64,000 nt of DNA, taken from positions 4,464,001 to 4,528,000 of the forward strand of contig OZ244981.1 in NCBI GenBank assembly GCA_965223085.1, read 5' to 3'. The notes under the pieces were generated by a model. The model searched no databases. It was given only the letters and a program-made list of their open reading frames with translations, and was not told the DNA's origin. Within the stretch, counting starts at the first letter, position 1, and every line of letters begins with the position of its first letter. Below, in pieces: positions 25,835 to 35,850 of the stretch. A program made the translations under genes and the position numbers. The DNA is from CBDCVO01 sp965223085 (GTDB lineage: Bacteria; Pseudomonadota; Gammaproteobacteria; Ga0077536).

Positions 25835-26740
25835 ATGACCAGATCAAGCATTACACTCGGCAACAAAATAAGCGGCGGAGTGGGACTCACCGCCGTCGCA
25901 GTACTGGTTGGCGGTATCGCTCACGCCGCACCCGTGCTGCCGGGTCCGGAATTTGCGACCCAATACGACGATGGTTTGTCGTACTCAATCGCTGTCTTAG
26001 ATTACTTTTTCCCCGACGACGGGTGGGACGCTGCGGCGGGCACGGGTAGTTTGGATATCCTTTTGACCACGCGCTCTTCCGGACAGAGCAATCCGGACCC
26101 ATTCCCCGATCCAACAACGAACCCGAACACCACCCCGATCGAGGATATGTGGGGAGGGATCACCGATGGTGACCCATTGTTAGTGCAGGAGGTACTCGAC
26201 TACCTCGTGACGAATTTCAACACCACGGTTCCTCAATTCACGTTCGATCAAAACGAAACGGGCGGGGAAAAGGATTTATTCGTCACTGCCAAAGTCGACA
26301 TCATCGATGGCGACGGCACTACGATTCTTCACACGTGGGCATTTGATGGAATCGATCAAGCAGGTGACGGCGATTATGATGCCGCTGACACGGGCAACCT
26401 AGCTGATCCAGCATGGGTGCAAGCGCCTGGGAGTATCACCGTCATCGACCCCGACACAGGACTCCCAGTGGAGCTAAGCGCTAACGTAGGCTCTGGTAAG
26501 TCTGATTATGTTGTCGTGGCACCAACGATGGACTTAACCCCCTGGGCGGACGCCGATAATTTGTTCAAAGTGACTTGGCAGTTCGCTGACGTCGATAATG
26601 GCGGTGAAGAAATATTCTTGACCGGCCGTTTCAACGAGCAACCACCACGAATTCCAGAACCAACCACGATTACTTTGCTCGGATTAGGCTTGCTTGCTTT
26701 GTTCGGTGTACGTCGCCGGGGTACCACCGGTCGCGCATAA
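25835..26740 (+). CDS. PEP-CTERM sorted exoprotein
   Basis: The start at 25835 is supported by AAGGAG 8 nt upstream. About 301 residues: a signal peptide (GVGLTAVAVLVGGIAHA), a 230-residue Asp/Thr-rich domain with few basic residues, and a C-terminal PEP-CTERM signal (PEPTTITLLGLGLLALFGV, then RRR). It is expected to be cleaved by exosortase (EpsH/XrtA) and released or attached to exopolysaccharide. The central domain is not recognised. A strong terminator follows. Confidence 0.88.
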   Translation: MTRSSITLGNKISGGVGLTAVAVLVGGIAHAAPVLPGPEFATQYDDGLSYSIAVLDYFFPDDGWDAAAGTGSLDILLTTRSSGQSNPDPFPDPTTNPNTTPIEDMWGGITDGDPLLVQEVLDYLVTNFNTTVPQFTFDQNETGGEKDLFVTAKVDIIDGDGTTILHTWAFDGIDQAGDGDYDAADTGNLADPAWVQAPGSITVIDPDTGLPVELSANVGSGKSDYVVVAPTMDLTPWADADNLFKVTWQFADVDNGGEEIFLTGRFNEQPPRIPEPTTITLLGLGLLALFGVRRRGTTGRA

Positions 26741-26786
26741 ATAAGCAAGCGCCGCAAGCCCAAGGCACTTAAAAATCTAACAACTA

Positions 26787-26814
26787 CGGCGGGTCCATCG
26801 ACCCGCCGTTTTTT
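26787..26814 (+). terminator. Rho-independent terminator
   Basis: A perfect 9-bp stem CGGCGGGTC/GACCCGCCG with a 4-nt loop followed by six T. It ends the PEP-CTERM transcript and separates it from the TPR gene. Confidence 0.9.
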
Positions 26815-26945
26815 CGTGCTCCTGAAACCGCATTCTGAAGCTGTGCGGATTATTTGCATTTTTTTAGCTGTTATCTTGAAAAACGGGTGCTAGACTCACA
26901 GGCTTGTTCGTTATAATTGAAACCTAGGATCTGGGTTTAGACGCA

Positions 26946-29825
26946 ATGGAACCGGACGCCACTTTCGGATCGCTGGCAGATCCCATTGCTGCTGCTCAAC
27001 ATCGCCGCAGAAACATTCTGTTCGCCTTGCTACTCGGCGCGTTAGTGTCGTTTGCATTGTTTGTCGTGGTGTTGTTTACCCGCACGCCGCCCGGTTCGCC
27101 GGCGGACCGCGCTGCACAACACTATGCGCTAGCGATCGCGGCCATTGATGCGGATGATAAAAATACCGCATTCATTGAGTTGCGGAATACACTAGCTGTG
27201 CAACCGCGCATGGCTGACGCCCGACTGCGCTTGGGCGAGCTGTATTTCGAGGCGTATCAATTCCCGGCTGCCGCGAAAGAATTGTCTCGAGCGCTGGAAT
27301 TGGGCTGGGACGATCCCGAGTCCGAAACTTCACGAATGCTCGTGGAAGCCTTGATCCGCAGCGGCGACATCGGTCATGCCCGGAACCAAATAATCGGGCA
27401 GCCGCCGCCACTCACGCCTAAGTGGGAAGCCTTGCTCGGGCTCGCGGCATTGGAAGAGCGTAACTACGAGCAAGCGCATGAACTGCTATCAAGTGCTTGG
27501 GATAACTTGAACAGCACGTCGCCAAGTAGCGCCGCTCTAAAAGCACTTCACTGGCTCGCCGTGGCGCAGTTTGGGTTGCGTGATCTAGATGGGAGCTACG
27601 CCACGATCAATAAAGCAATATCTTTTGATGATCAAAAAGCCGGTTTGTGGGTCCACCTCGGCGACGTTGAGTTCGCGCGAAAGAACCTCGACGGAGCAGA
27701 ACAAGCCTATACGCAGGCCCTGACCTTGGATAAAACAATCATCGGTGGAATTTACGGCATGGCGCGTGCAAAACTCGCAAACGCGGACTATGACGCTGCG
27801 CGTAAGTGGGTGGCAAAATTACCTAAAAACTTAACCGATCCCCGCTCGCTCTATATTCGTGCACTGCTTGCCGCACAAACAGGTAATCACGAATCCGCGG
27901 TTAATTTACTCACGCAAGTTCTAGACGCTGCCCCTCACCACGCCGATAGCCTCTATTTGCTCGCTAAGCTCAAGCTCGAGGCGGGACAATACAACCAAGC
28001 TTTGGCGCCACTTGAAACCTTGTTGGCACGTTACCCTAAGCATTTACCGGGGCACCAACTGCGTTCACGCGTGCTCGTTGCAGGTGGCCAGATCGACGAA
28101 ATTCGCAATATGGCGCTCATGGGGGACGCTACCGCCATCGTATTCGACCCCCAAACCGCGTACGAGTTTAGCACCGAGCTAATTCGGCAAAGTGATTACG
28201 GCGTGGCGAACAACTTGCTTCAACACCTCGTCGACAGGTACCCGAACGCCGACCGCGTGCGCTTGCAACTCGTGCACAGCCTGCTTCTAGCCGGCGAGAC
28301 ACATAAAGCACGTGCGACGCTTACGGGGCTCGATGAGAAATTGCGAAAGTCGCCCATTATAAGGGCGTTAGACACACTATTGTTTCTACGTGAAGGCAAT
28401 AGTGCCGAAGCGCAAGTAAGCGCCGAGGCACTCGTAGCGGAATTTCCTGAGAACCCGCTCGCCCATACGATACAGGCCACGGCGTTATTGTCGGTCAACC
28501 AAACGGACGCGGCTTATCTAGCTTACGAGCGTGCCTTTGCGCTCGATCCCGGCAGTGAATTAGCCGGTCTGGCGCTCGCCCGACGATCGCTCGCGAATAA
28601 AAACGCCGGTGAAGCACGATCCACTTATAACACGATATTGACCGCCAACCCCGGTGCGGCATCCGCTGCAATTGGTCTTGCGAGCATCCATGTTGCGAAT
28701 AAAGATAAAGCGAACGCTACGCGAACGTTGACAAAAGCGCTGACGAACAATGCAGACGACTTCAGACTGCCGCTCGCTCTATGCAAGATCAACTTGCTTC
28801 CTGGCATGCTCGATGCAAAACGCGCAGCCGACTACTTCGCACAAGCAGAGGCGTTAGCGCGCGATGAACCGCGAGTGCTGCATACCAAAGCACAATTGTT
28901 AGCAATTACTGGTAAAAAAAATGCGGCGATCGCGACTTACTTGACCATCTTAAATGCACATGCGGATGACCTAAGAAGTTGGTACGAACTTGCCGGCATC
29001 TACGAAGCGACCGGTCGCGTTAAGGATGCCGAAAGAAGTTTGCAAGAAATCATTGCCCGTGAGCCAGATCACCGCGCTGCTTTATTTCGACTAGGGACCC
29101 TAGCCGTAGCACGCAACGATGTCGAAAACGCAAACCAATTGCTGACCAAACTCAGACAGGCACACCCTGAGGCAAACGAAACTACCGTACTCAACGGAAA
29201 CATCGCGTTACGCAGTGGTGATCTCGAAAGGGCGCTCGAGCTCTATCGAACGGCTTATGCTCGAAGACCTAACTCGAAGCTGGCAATTGCCGTACATAGA
29301 ACCGAATCAAAGCTTCACGGTTCGTCTACCGTGCTGCAGAACTGGCTGGAAAATAATTCGCGCGACGTTCCAGCTCATCTCGCATTAGCGCAGGATGCCC
29401 ATGCAAAAGACGAAACGGAGTTAGCGGCCGAACATTACCGCCGCGTTCTAGGGCTAGAAGCACAACACCCGGTAGCATTAAATAATCTTGCGGACGTTCT
29501 CAGCGCTCAGGGGAACATCGACGCAGCACTCGAACTCGCGGCGCAGGCGGCTGATGTATACGGTGACAACGGTATGATCCTAGATACTTATGGTTGGTTG
29601 TTGATCCAGCAAGGGTACATTGAGCGCGGCACCGCGGTGCTGCAAAAAGCGGTATCGGCGCGCGCTTCTGATCCTAATATCCAGTTCCATTTCGCGGCCG
29701 CCTTAGCTAAAGCGGGTGAGCGAGCCCGCGCCCGCGACATCCTCAATGAGTTGCTGATGCGCGAGGAGGCCTTCCCCACGCGCGACGACGCATTGGCTTT
29801 GCAAAAAGTGATTGGACGCCGGTGA
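26946..29825 (+). CDS. PrsT-like TPR-repeat protein of the PEP-CTERM system
   Basis: A 959-residue protein. One N-terminal transmembrane helix (ILFALLLGALVSFALFVVVLF, residues about 24-44) is followed by some 900 residues of tandem TPR-type helices (for example ALNNLADVLSAQGNIDAALE and ILDTYGWLLIQQGYIERGT near the end). Length and architecture match the PrsT family that accompanies PEP-CTERM/EPS systems. PrsT is usually a lipoprotein; no lipobox is seen here, so a membrane anchor replaces it. It probably scaffolds exopolysaccharide export or sorting in the periplasm. A poor sigma-54-like sequence ending TTTGCA (near 26860) lies upstream. Confidence 0.82.
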   Translation: MEPDATFGSLADPIAAAQHRRRNILFALLLGALVSFALFVVVLFTRTPPGSPADRAAQHYALAIAAIDADDKNTAFIELRNTLAVQPRMADARLRLGELYFEAYQFPAAAKELSRALELGWDDPESETSRMLVEALIRSGDIGHARNQIIGQPPPLTPKWEALLGLAALEERNYEQAHELLSSAWDNLNSTSPSSAALKALHWLAVAQFGLRDLDGSYATINKAISFDDQKAGLWVHLGDVEFARKNLDGAEQAYTQALTLDKTIIGGIYGMARAKLANADYDAARKWVAKLPKNLTDPRSLYIRALLAAQTGNHESAVNLLTQVLDAAPHHADSLYLLAKLKLEAGQYNQALAPLETLLARYPKHLPGHQLRSRVLVAGGQIDEIRNMALMGDATAIVFDPQTAYEFSTELIRQSDYGVANNLLQHLVDRYPNADRVRLQLVHSLLLAGETHKARATLTGLDEKLRKSPIIRALDTLLFLREGNSAEAQVSAEALVAEFPENPLAHTIQATALLSVNQTDAAYLAYERAFALDPGSELAGLALARRSLANKNAGEARSTYNTILTANPGAASAAIGLASIHVANKDKANATRTLTKALTNNADDFRLPLALCKINLLPGMLDAKRAADYFAQAEALARDEPRVLHTKAQLLAITGKKNAAIATYLTILNAHADDLRSWYELAGIYEATGRVKDAERSLQEIIAREPDHRAALFRLGTLAVARNDVENANQLLTKLRQAHPEANETTVLNGNIALRSGDLERALELYRTAYARRPNSKLAIAVHRTESKLHGSSTVLQNWLENNSRDVPAHLALAQDAHAKDETELAAEHYRRVLGLEAQHPVALNNLADVLSAQGNIDAALELAAQAADVYGDNGMILDTYGWLLIQQGYIERGTAVLQKAVSARASDPNIQFHFAAALAKAGERARARDILNELLMREEAFPTRDDALALQKVIGRR

Positions 29826-29971
29826 TGGCGATAACCGAGTTAGCACCGATTGCTTGACACAGCCCCTCAACGTACCCGCGCGTTAGCGAGATAGCCCTCG
29901 GCTCTACCCTAGCGACCATGTCGCGCCTCAATGCCATGGCTGTTCGGCACTTTTTCCGTACTTGCACTGCC

Positions 29972-29985
29972 TTGATGAAAATCAA
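29972..29985. promoter_or_regulatory. FNR/Anr box
   Basis: TTGAT-GAAA-ATCAA, an exact consensus palindrome, lies inside a longer inverted repeat (29968-29989) with no T-run, so it is not a terminator. Its centre is 54 bp before the GTG at 30032 and 87 bp before Met12. Activation of the following outer-membrane gene under low oxygen is the simplest reading. Confidence 0.6.
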
Positions 29986-30031
29986 GGCAAACCACAATCA
30001 GAATATCTATGTTTGCCGATGAATAGCAAAC

Positions 30032-31345
30032 GTGAAGTTCAACATGTTTATGCCTGATCTTTACATGCGACGCGCCGCGAGTGTCGTATTGGCTAGCTGT
30101 TGCTTGTTCTGCACCGGTGCCGCAGCTGACGACGCGCTGTGGACAGCGATCAAAGATGGCGATATCAACTTCACCGCACGTTATCGTTACGAACATGTAG
30201 AAGACGACGGCCGCGCACCAAGTGGTGATCGCCTCCGTGATGCTGATGCGTCTACGTTGCGCTTAGTGCTGGGTTATACGACGGCGTCGTTCAAACATTT
30301 CAGCGCTGGTCTAGAATTCGAACACGTTAGTGAAATCGGCTTAGATGATTTCAACAACGGTTCTAATCGTAAAACGCGCTACGCGGCGGTCGTCGATCCC
30401 GATGGTACCGAAGTCAACCAGGCGTGGGTGCGCTTCGCCGGATTGCCCCGCACTTCGCTTAAGGCGGGACGCCAGATCATCACGTATCGCAAAGCACCCT
30501 TTCATCGTTATCTCGGCACGGTGTTGTGGCGCCAGAATTGGCAGACGATGGATGCCGTAACACTGACATCCACGCCAGCCGACGACTGGACGATCAACTA
30601 TGCATACGTATGGGGGGTGAATCGCATTTTTGGAGACGATGCACGCTCGCCGCTAGATCGCTTCGATAGTGATTCACATCTCGTCAACGTTCGCTTCGAG
30701 CGCTATGCCTACGCTAAGTTTGAGGCCTACGGTTACTGGCTGGATTTTGACAATGCGGCAGCATTCTCGACCGCGACGCTCGGCATACGAGCGCATGGGA
30801 GCTGGCCGTATCGCAAGGGCTGGAAAGCGCTCTATGCGCTGGAATACGCGCATCAGCATGACCATGGTGACAATTCTGCAGATATCGACGCTGATTACTA
30901 CCTGCTCAGTGGCGGGGTATCGTATGCCCCCGGTGGTGTGGTGAGTTCTGTAGTCCTGAAAGCCAACCACGAGGTGCTCGGGGGCGACGGTGGTGCCGAT
31001 CGTTTCGTGACGATACTCGGTACCAATCACGCTTTTCAGGGTTGGGCCGATCGCTTTCTGGTAACACCTGGCGACGGCATCGAGAATACTTATATTGATC
31101 TCATTACAAGCATCGCTGGGTTTAAGTTCATCGCCTCCTACCACATGCTCAGCTCAGATAATGACAGCTATGACTACGGCGACGAGCTCGATCTGCTGTT
31201 ACAACGAAAATTTGCCCAGCACTATACGGTTGGTTTGAAATATGCGGACTACTCCGCCGATCGCAATGCAGCTAATCGCGCGCGCAACCCTGCGCAAAGT
31301 TCTGATAAACAAATTTTTTGGTTCTTCGCCCAGTTTACGTTGTAG
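30032..31345 (+). CDS. Outer-membrane beta-barrel (porin/alginate-export-like)
   Basis: Up to 437 residues; Met12 (30065) gives a good signal peptide (MRRAASVVLASCCLFCTGAAA). The mature protein is rich in alternating aromatic/polar strands (NFTARYRYEHVEDDG, TLGIRAHGSWPYRKGW, YTVGLKYADYS) and ends in a C-terminal Phe-x-Leu type strand (FWFFAQFTL), as outer-membrane barrels do. The RYRYEHV opening and NQAWVRFAG/LKAGRQII resemble alginate-export/OprD-like barrels. The solute is unknown. An FNR box upstream suggests a role in anaerobic or microaerobic growth. Confidence 0.82.
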   Translation: MKFNMFMPDLYMRRAASVVLASCCLFCTGAAADDALWTAIKDGDINFTARYRYEHVEDDGRAPSGDRLRDADASTLRLVLGYTTASFKHFSAGLEFEHVSEIGLDDFNNGSNRKTRYAAVVDPDGTEVNQAWVRFAGLPRTSLKAGRQIITYRKAPFHRYLGTVLWRQNWQTMDAVTLTSTPADDWTINYAYVWGVNRIFGDDARSPLDRFDSDSHLVNVRFERYAYAKFEAYGYWLDFDNAAAFSTATLGIRAHGSWPYRKGWKALYALEYAHQHDHGDNSADIDADYYLLSGGVSYAPGGVVSSVVLKANHEVLGGDGGADRFVTILGTNHAFQGWADRFLVTPGDGIENTYIDLITSIAGFKFIASYHMLSSDNDSYDYGDELDLLLQRKFAQHYTVGLKYADYSADRNAANRARNPAQSSDKQIFWFFAQFTL

Positions 31346-31404
31346 GCAGCGAGAAAAAGGGAATAAGATTTCGCCGCTGGTCGCATTGATCACACGATCC
31401 GATT

Positions 31405-34299
31405 TTACATATACGACGCGATCGGGACGCAGTTGCATGACAAGTGGCGATCGCCACGTGCGTTATCGATCCTGCTGACGGGTGGCCAGTACTTGTCCGC
31501 TGCTGCACCTGCCGTCGGAAAGAACGCGTCGCGTTTTGAGTATGGGTGCTTCCATTCCTGATCGAGCAACATATCGTGCGTGTGCGGTGCATTTTTCAAC
31601 GGATTGTCCCTGCGGTCGATCGCTCCCGTTTCGATGGCATGTATCTCGCTCCGGATCGCGATCATCGCATCGCAGAAACGATCGATTTCGCGTTTGTTTT
31701 CGCTTTCTGTCGGCTCGATCATAAGCGTGCCGGCGACCGGAAACGACATCGTCGGCGCGTGAAACCCGTAGTCTATGAGGCGCTTCGCGACGTCGTCCAC
31801 GGTGACGCCGCTAGCCGTCTTGAGTGCGCGCAAGTCGATTATGCACTCGTGAGCGACCATGCCGTTCTGACCAACATAGAGAATGGGATAGTGGTGCTCG
31901 AGGCGGTGCGCAATGTAGTTCGCTGCGAGTATCGCTACTAATGTCGCGCGCCGCAGTCCATGCGATCCCATCATGGAGATATAGGCCCAGGAGATCGTGA
32001 GGATGCTCGCCGATCCCCACGGGGCTGCCGATATCGTGCCGATCGTACCGTCTTCATGCGCGGCGGGATTGACGCCACCGACAATCGGATGGTCGGGAAG
32101 AAAGCGCACGAGGTGCTCGCGAACCCCGATCGGGCCCATGCCGGGACCGCCACCGCCGTGCGGAATGGCAAACGTTTTGTGCAGGTTGACGTGCATGACG
32201 TCGGCTCCGTAAGCGGCCGGCCTGCCAATGCCGACGAGTGCGTTCAGATTCGCGCCATCCATGTAGACCTGGCCACCGTGCGCGTGTATGAGCGCGCAAA
32301 CTTGCCGGATCGATGCTTCGAACACGCCGTGGGTGGACGGGTAAGTCACCATCAGTGCGGCCAATTGATCGCGGTGCGCCGCTGCCTTGGCGTCGAGATC
32401 GTCGGCGTCGATGTTACCGTCGTCATCGCAGGCGACGACAACGACGCGCAGGCCGGCCATCGCGGCGCTGGCTGGGTTCGTGCCGTGCGCCGAGGCGGGA
32501 ATGAGGCAGACGTCGCGCGCACCTTCGCCACGGGTCTGGTGGTATTTGCGGATCGTCAACAGCCCCGCATATTCCCCTTGTGAACCGGCATTAGGCTGTA
32601 GCGAAAACGCCGCAAAGCCGGTCAGATCGCATAGCATTTCTTCGAGCTCTTCGATGAGCTGGCGGTAGCCCTGGGCTTGGTCGAGCGGCACGAACGGGTG
32701 CAGCGCGTTAAAGCCCCGGTAAGACAACGCCTGAAGTTCAGTCGCCGCGTTCAGTTTCATCGTGCATGAGCCGAGCGGGATCATGGCGCGGTCGAGCGCG
32801 ATGTCGTTGCGCGCTAAGCGGCGCATGTAGCGCATCATTTCAGTCTCGCAATGGTAGCGTTCGAAAACCGGATGGCTGAGAAACGCGCTCGTACGCAGCA
32901 GCGCCGGCGGGATGCATTCGTCGAGATCCGCATCGATGGCATCTATCGAGCACGCCGCGCGGCGCTGTCCAAAAACCTGCCACAGCGTCTCTACGTGTTC
33001 GCGAGTGGTGGTTTCGTCAAAGGAAACGCCGAGCGCGTCGACATCGACGACACGCAGATTAATCCCCTGCTCGCGGGCCTTAGCCGCAAACCAACGCGCG
33101 CGGTTCGGTGTCAGGATCGTCACGGTATCAAAATAAATCGTCGTCGCAAGCTCGAAGCCGAGCTGTTCCAACCCGGCACAAAAGATCTGCGTCAGCCGGT
33201 GTACCCGCTCGGCGATGAGGCGCAGACCTCGCGGCCCGTGGTAGACCGCATAGAAGCCGGCGATTACCGCCAGCAATACTTGCGCGGTACAGATGTTGCT
33301 GGTCGCGCGTTCGCGGCGGATGTGCTGCTCGCGCGTCTGCAGCGCCATGCGCAGCGCAGGTTTGCCACGGCTGTCGACCGAGACCCCGATGATCCGACCC
33401 GGCATCGAGCGTACGAATTTCTCGCGGGCCGCAAAAAACGCCGCGTGCGGTCCACCGTAGCCCATCGGCACACCGAAGCGTTGCGCGCTACCGACGACGA
33501 TATCGGCGTCCATTTCGCCCGGCGGCTTCAACACACACAAGCTGAGCAAATCCGCAGCAACCGTGGTGATGGCGCCGTGCGCGTGGGCGCTCGCGATGTC
33601 CGTGGCAATGTCGCGGATCGCCCCGCCGGAGCCGGGATACTGCAGGACGACACCGAAACACGCTGTCTGCGCCAAGGCTGTAACGGGATCGTCGATCACC
33701 AGATCGAAACCGAAGTAGCGCGCCCGCGTGCGCAGGACGGCTATCGTCTGCGGGTGGCAGGCGGCGTCGACGAAAAAGCAGTTCGTCTGTGCTTGCGACA
33801 CCCGGCGCGCCATTGCCATCGCCTCCGCAACCGCCGTCGCCTCATCGAGCACAGATGCGTTGGCTATCTCCATGGCGGTGAGATCGGTCACCATCTGTTG
33901 GAAGTTCAGCAGGGCCTCGAGACGCCCCTGGCTGATCTCAGCTTGATACGGCGTATAGGCCGTATACCAACCGGGGTTTTCGAGTACGTTGCGCTTGATC
34001 ACCTCCGGCAGAATCGTGTCGTAGTAGCCCATGCCGATCATCGACACCAATATTTGATTGCGCCGCGACATCTGGCGCAGGTCGGCGATCACTTCCCTTT
34101 CGCTGATCGTCTCGCTCATCGAGAGCGGCGTCTCCGAGACGATCGAATGCGGTACGGCACGCGCGACGAGTTCCTCGAGAGACGCGAGATCGAGCGCGGC
34201 GAGCATCGCTTCGATTTGCGCACGGTTGGGACCGATATGTCGGCGAATGAAGTCGCCAGACATTTCCAGGTCGCTTAGCGATTTACGCGTTTCCTTCAT
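31405..34299 (-). CDS. gcvP: Glycine dehydrogenase (decarboxylating), P-protein
   Basis: A 964-residue single-chain P-protein of normal length. It decarboxylates glycine with PLP and passes the aminomethyl group to lipoyl-GcvH. Landmarks: DFIRRHIGP at the start, VNLHKTFAIPHGGGGPG with the PLP Lys, and the C-terminal KYWPPVSRIDNARGDRHLSC. The Gly-rich loop and catalytic His context are intact. It lies 17 nt after gcvH in the operon gcvT-gcvH-gcvP. An antisense frame of 475 codons lies opposite its first half and is a codon-bias shadow. Confidence 0.96.
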   Translation of the reverse strand: MKETRKSLSDLEMSGDFIRRHIGPNRAQIEAMLAALDLASLEELVARAVPHSIVSETPLSMSETISEREVIADLRQMSRRNQILVSMIGMGYYDTILPEVIKRNVLENPGWYTAYTPYQAEISQGRLEALLNFQQMVTDLTAMEIANASVLDEATAVAEAMAMARRVSQAQTNCFFVDAACHPQTIAVLRTRARYFGFDLVIDDPVTALAQTACFGVVLQYPGSGGAIRDIATDIASAHAHGAITTVAADLLSLCVLKPPGEMDADIVVGSAQRFGVPMGYGGPHAAFFAAREKFVRSMPGRIIGVSVDSRGKPALRMALQTREQHIRRERATSNICTAQVLLAVIAGFYAVYHGPRGLRLIAERVHRLTQIFCAGLEQLGFELATTIYFDTVTILTPNRARWFAAKAREQGINLRVVDVDALGVSFDETTTREHVETLWQVFGQRRAACSIDAIDADLDECIPPALLRTSAFLSHPVFERYHCETEMMRYMRRLARNDIALDRAMIPLGSCTMKLNAATELQALSYRGFNALHPFVPLDQAQGYRQLIEELEEMLCDLTGFAAFSLQPNAGSQGEYAGLLTIRKYHQTRGEGARDVCLIPASAHGTNPASAAMAGLRVVVVACDDDGNIDADDLDAKAAAHRDQLAALMVTYPSTHGVFEASIRQVCALIHAHGGQVYMDGANLNALVGIGRPAAYGADVMHVNLHKTFAIPHGGGGPGMGPIGVREHLVRFLPDHPIVGGVNPAAHEDGTIGTISAAPWGSASILTISWAYISMMGSHGLRRATLVAILAANYIAHRLEHHYPILYVGQNGMVAHECIIDLRALKTASGVTVDDVAKRLIDYGFHAPTMSFPVAGTLMIEPTESENKREIDRFCDAMIAIRSEIHAIETGAIDRRDNPLKNAPHTHDMLLDQEWKHPYSKRDAFFPTAGAAADKYWPPVSRIDNARGDRHLSCNCVPIASYM

Positions 34300-34315
34300 A
34301 TCGTTAGCGACGTGC

Positions 34316-34690
34316 TTAGAGCTCGCTGGTGTAGCGGTTGTAGGCGGTTTCGTCCATCAGCTCGTTCACATCGACTTGCGCGTCGCACTTTATCTTGAAC
34401 AGCCAGCCGGCGTCGGTGGCGTCGCTGTTGACGAGTTCCGGCTCATCCTGCAACCGCTCGTTCACCACTTCGATCGTGCCGTCCAGCGGCATGTAGATCT
34501 CGCCGACGGCCTTGAGCGATTCAACGACTGCAACATTGGCACCGCGTGCGAATTTCTGTCCTAACGCCGGCAGTTCCACATACACGACATCGCCAAGTTG
34601 CTCCTGCGCGTAGTCGCTTATTCCGACCGTTGCCCGGCCTCCTTCCGCGCGTACCCATTCGTGGTTCTCGGTAAATCGCAATGCGCTCAT
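34316..34690 (-). CDS. gcvH: Glycine cleavage system H protein
   Basis: About 124 residues from the ATG at 34690 (ALRFTENHEWVRAEGG), preceded by GGGAG; a longer TTG form to 34714 is unlikely. The lipoylation Lys is in AVVESLKAVGEIYMP. GcvH carries the aminomethyl intermediate between P, T and L proteins. It is located between gcvT and gcvP. Confidence 0.95.
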   Translation of the reverse strand: MSALRFTENHEWVRAEGGRATVGISDYAQEQLGDVVYVELPALGQKFARGANVAVVESLKAVGEIYMPLDGTIEVVNERLQDEPELVNSDATDAGWLFKIKCDAQVDVNELMDETAYNRYTSEL

Positions 34691-34710
34691 CGAACGTAGT
34701 CTCCCGTAGA

Positions 34711-35850
34711 TCAAGTACGAAAATAACTGTGCGCCAGGAACGGCAGCTCGCAGACGCGAACCGTATGCGAGCGACCGCGTATGACGACCTCGAATTCGTT
34801 TCCGACGGCGGAAAATTCCGCATCAACATAAGCCATCGCAATTGATTTGCCGACCGATGGCGCGTAGCTCCCGCTGGTGACAGTACCGACAACACGCCCA
34901 GTCCGCTGGATCTCCGTGCCGGCCCTGACCGGCGCGCGACCGTCGCTACGCAGTCCGACGCGCCGACGGCTTACGCCGTTCTCGAGCTGGGCAAGAATGT
35001 GCGCGGCGCCGGGGAAGCGCGCTACCACAGCGCGGTCGTTACGGTACTTTTTCGCGATGACAAATTCGAGCGCGGCCTCTACCGGTGTCGTGTCTTGGTC
35101 GAAATCCACACCGGCCAGGCATAGGCCGGCTTCGAGCCGCAGGGTGTCGCGGGCGCCGAGACCCGCTGCCGCCACGACGGGGTCTGCTAACAGCATGCTT
35201 GCTAATGCCGCCGCCTCCGTAGCAGCGACCGACAGTTCGAAACCATCGCCGCCGGTGTAGCCACAACGGTGCACGAGGCAGTCAATCCCACCAACGCGAA
35301 AGCGTCCCGCACGCATGAACGCCAGCGCCACAATGCGCGCGTCCCACTTAGCGAGACAGTGGACGGCGGCCGGTCCCTGCAGCGCGAGCAGCGCACGGTC
35401 TTCGCGCAACTCGACTGTGGTCGCCGACGGCAATCGCGCATTAATATGGGCGAGGTCATCGTGCTTGAATGCCGCATTAGCGACCACCAGAAGCCCGTCC
35501 GGTAGACGCGAAATCATCACATCGTCGATGATACCGCCGTGATCGTTCGTCAGCACCGAGTAACGCTGCCGGTACGGCGCGAGTGCTGTGACGTCACTGG
35601 GAACGAGGGCATTGAAATTCTCCGCAACGTTCTCGCCACGTAGCTCGATTTGCCCCATATGGGAGACATCGAATAGCCCGGCGTTCGCTCGCGTGTGCAG
35701 GTGCTCCTGCACGATTCCGGTGTCGTAGGCGATCGGCATTGAAAAACCGGCGAATGGGGCAAATTTCGCGCCGAGTTCTTCGTGCAACTCAAACAACGGT
35801 GTATGTTGCAGTCGCGTCGCCGCAGCGGCGTTATCGGTTTCTGTATTCAC
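34711..35850 (-). CDS. gcvT: Glycine cleavage system T protein (aminomethyltransferase)
   Basis: About 379 residues from the GTG at 35850, which has GGAGAG just upstream; a longer frame to 35904 is less likely. It transfers the one-carbon unit from aminomethyl-GcvH to tetrahydrofolate. Landmarks: FAPFAGFSMPIAY, the GLFDVSHMGQIELRG motif, and DHGGIIDDVMISRLPDG. First gene of the operon. I searched the 5' region by eye for a glycine riboswitch and saw none. Confidence 0.95.
   Translation of the reverse strand: MNTETDNAAAATRLQHTPLFELHEELGAKFAPFAGFSMPIAYDTGIVQEHLHTRANAGLFDVSHMGQIELRGENVAENFNALVPSDVTALAPYRQRYSVLTNDHGGIIDDVMISRLPDGLLVVANAAFKHDDLAHINARLPSATTVELREDRALLALQGPAAVHCLAKWDARIVALAFMRAGRFRVGGIDCLVHRCGYTGGDGFELSVAATEAAALASMLLADPVVAAAGLGARDTLRLEAGLCLAGVDFDQDTTPVEAALEFVIAKKYRNDRAVVARFPGAAHILAQLENGVSRRRVGLRSDGRAPVRAGTEIQRTGRVVGTVTSGSYAPSVGKSIAMAYVDAEFSAVGNEFEVVIRGRSHTVRVCELPFLAHSYFRT

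Noticed and set aside
26860..26945. Sigma-54 promoter for the TPR gene
   Set aside because: TTTGCA is present but the -24 GG is absent at the required spacing; too weak to list.
29968..29989. Terminator of the TPR gene
   Set aside because: The hairpin lacks a T-run on either strand and its core is an exact FNR palindrome.
32851..34278. A 475-codon open frame on the plus strand opposite gcvP
   Set aside because: It mirrors the well-supported gcvP codons, is extremely Arg-rich, has no family signature and no Shine-Dalgarno. It is a GC-bias shadow.
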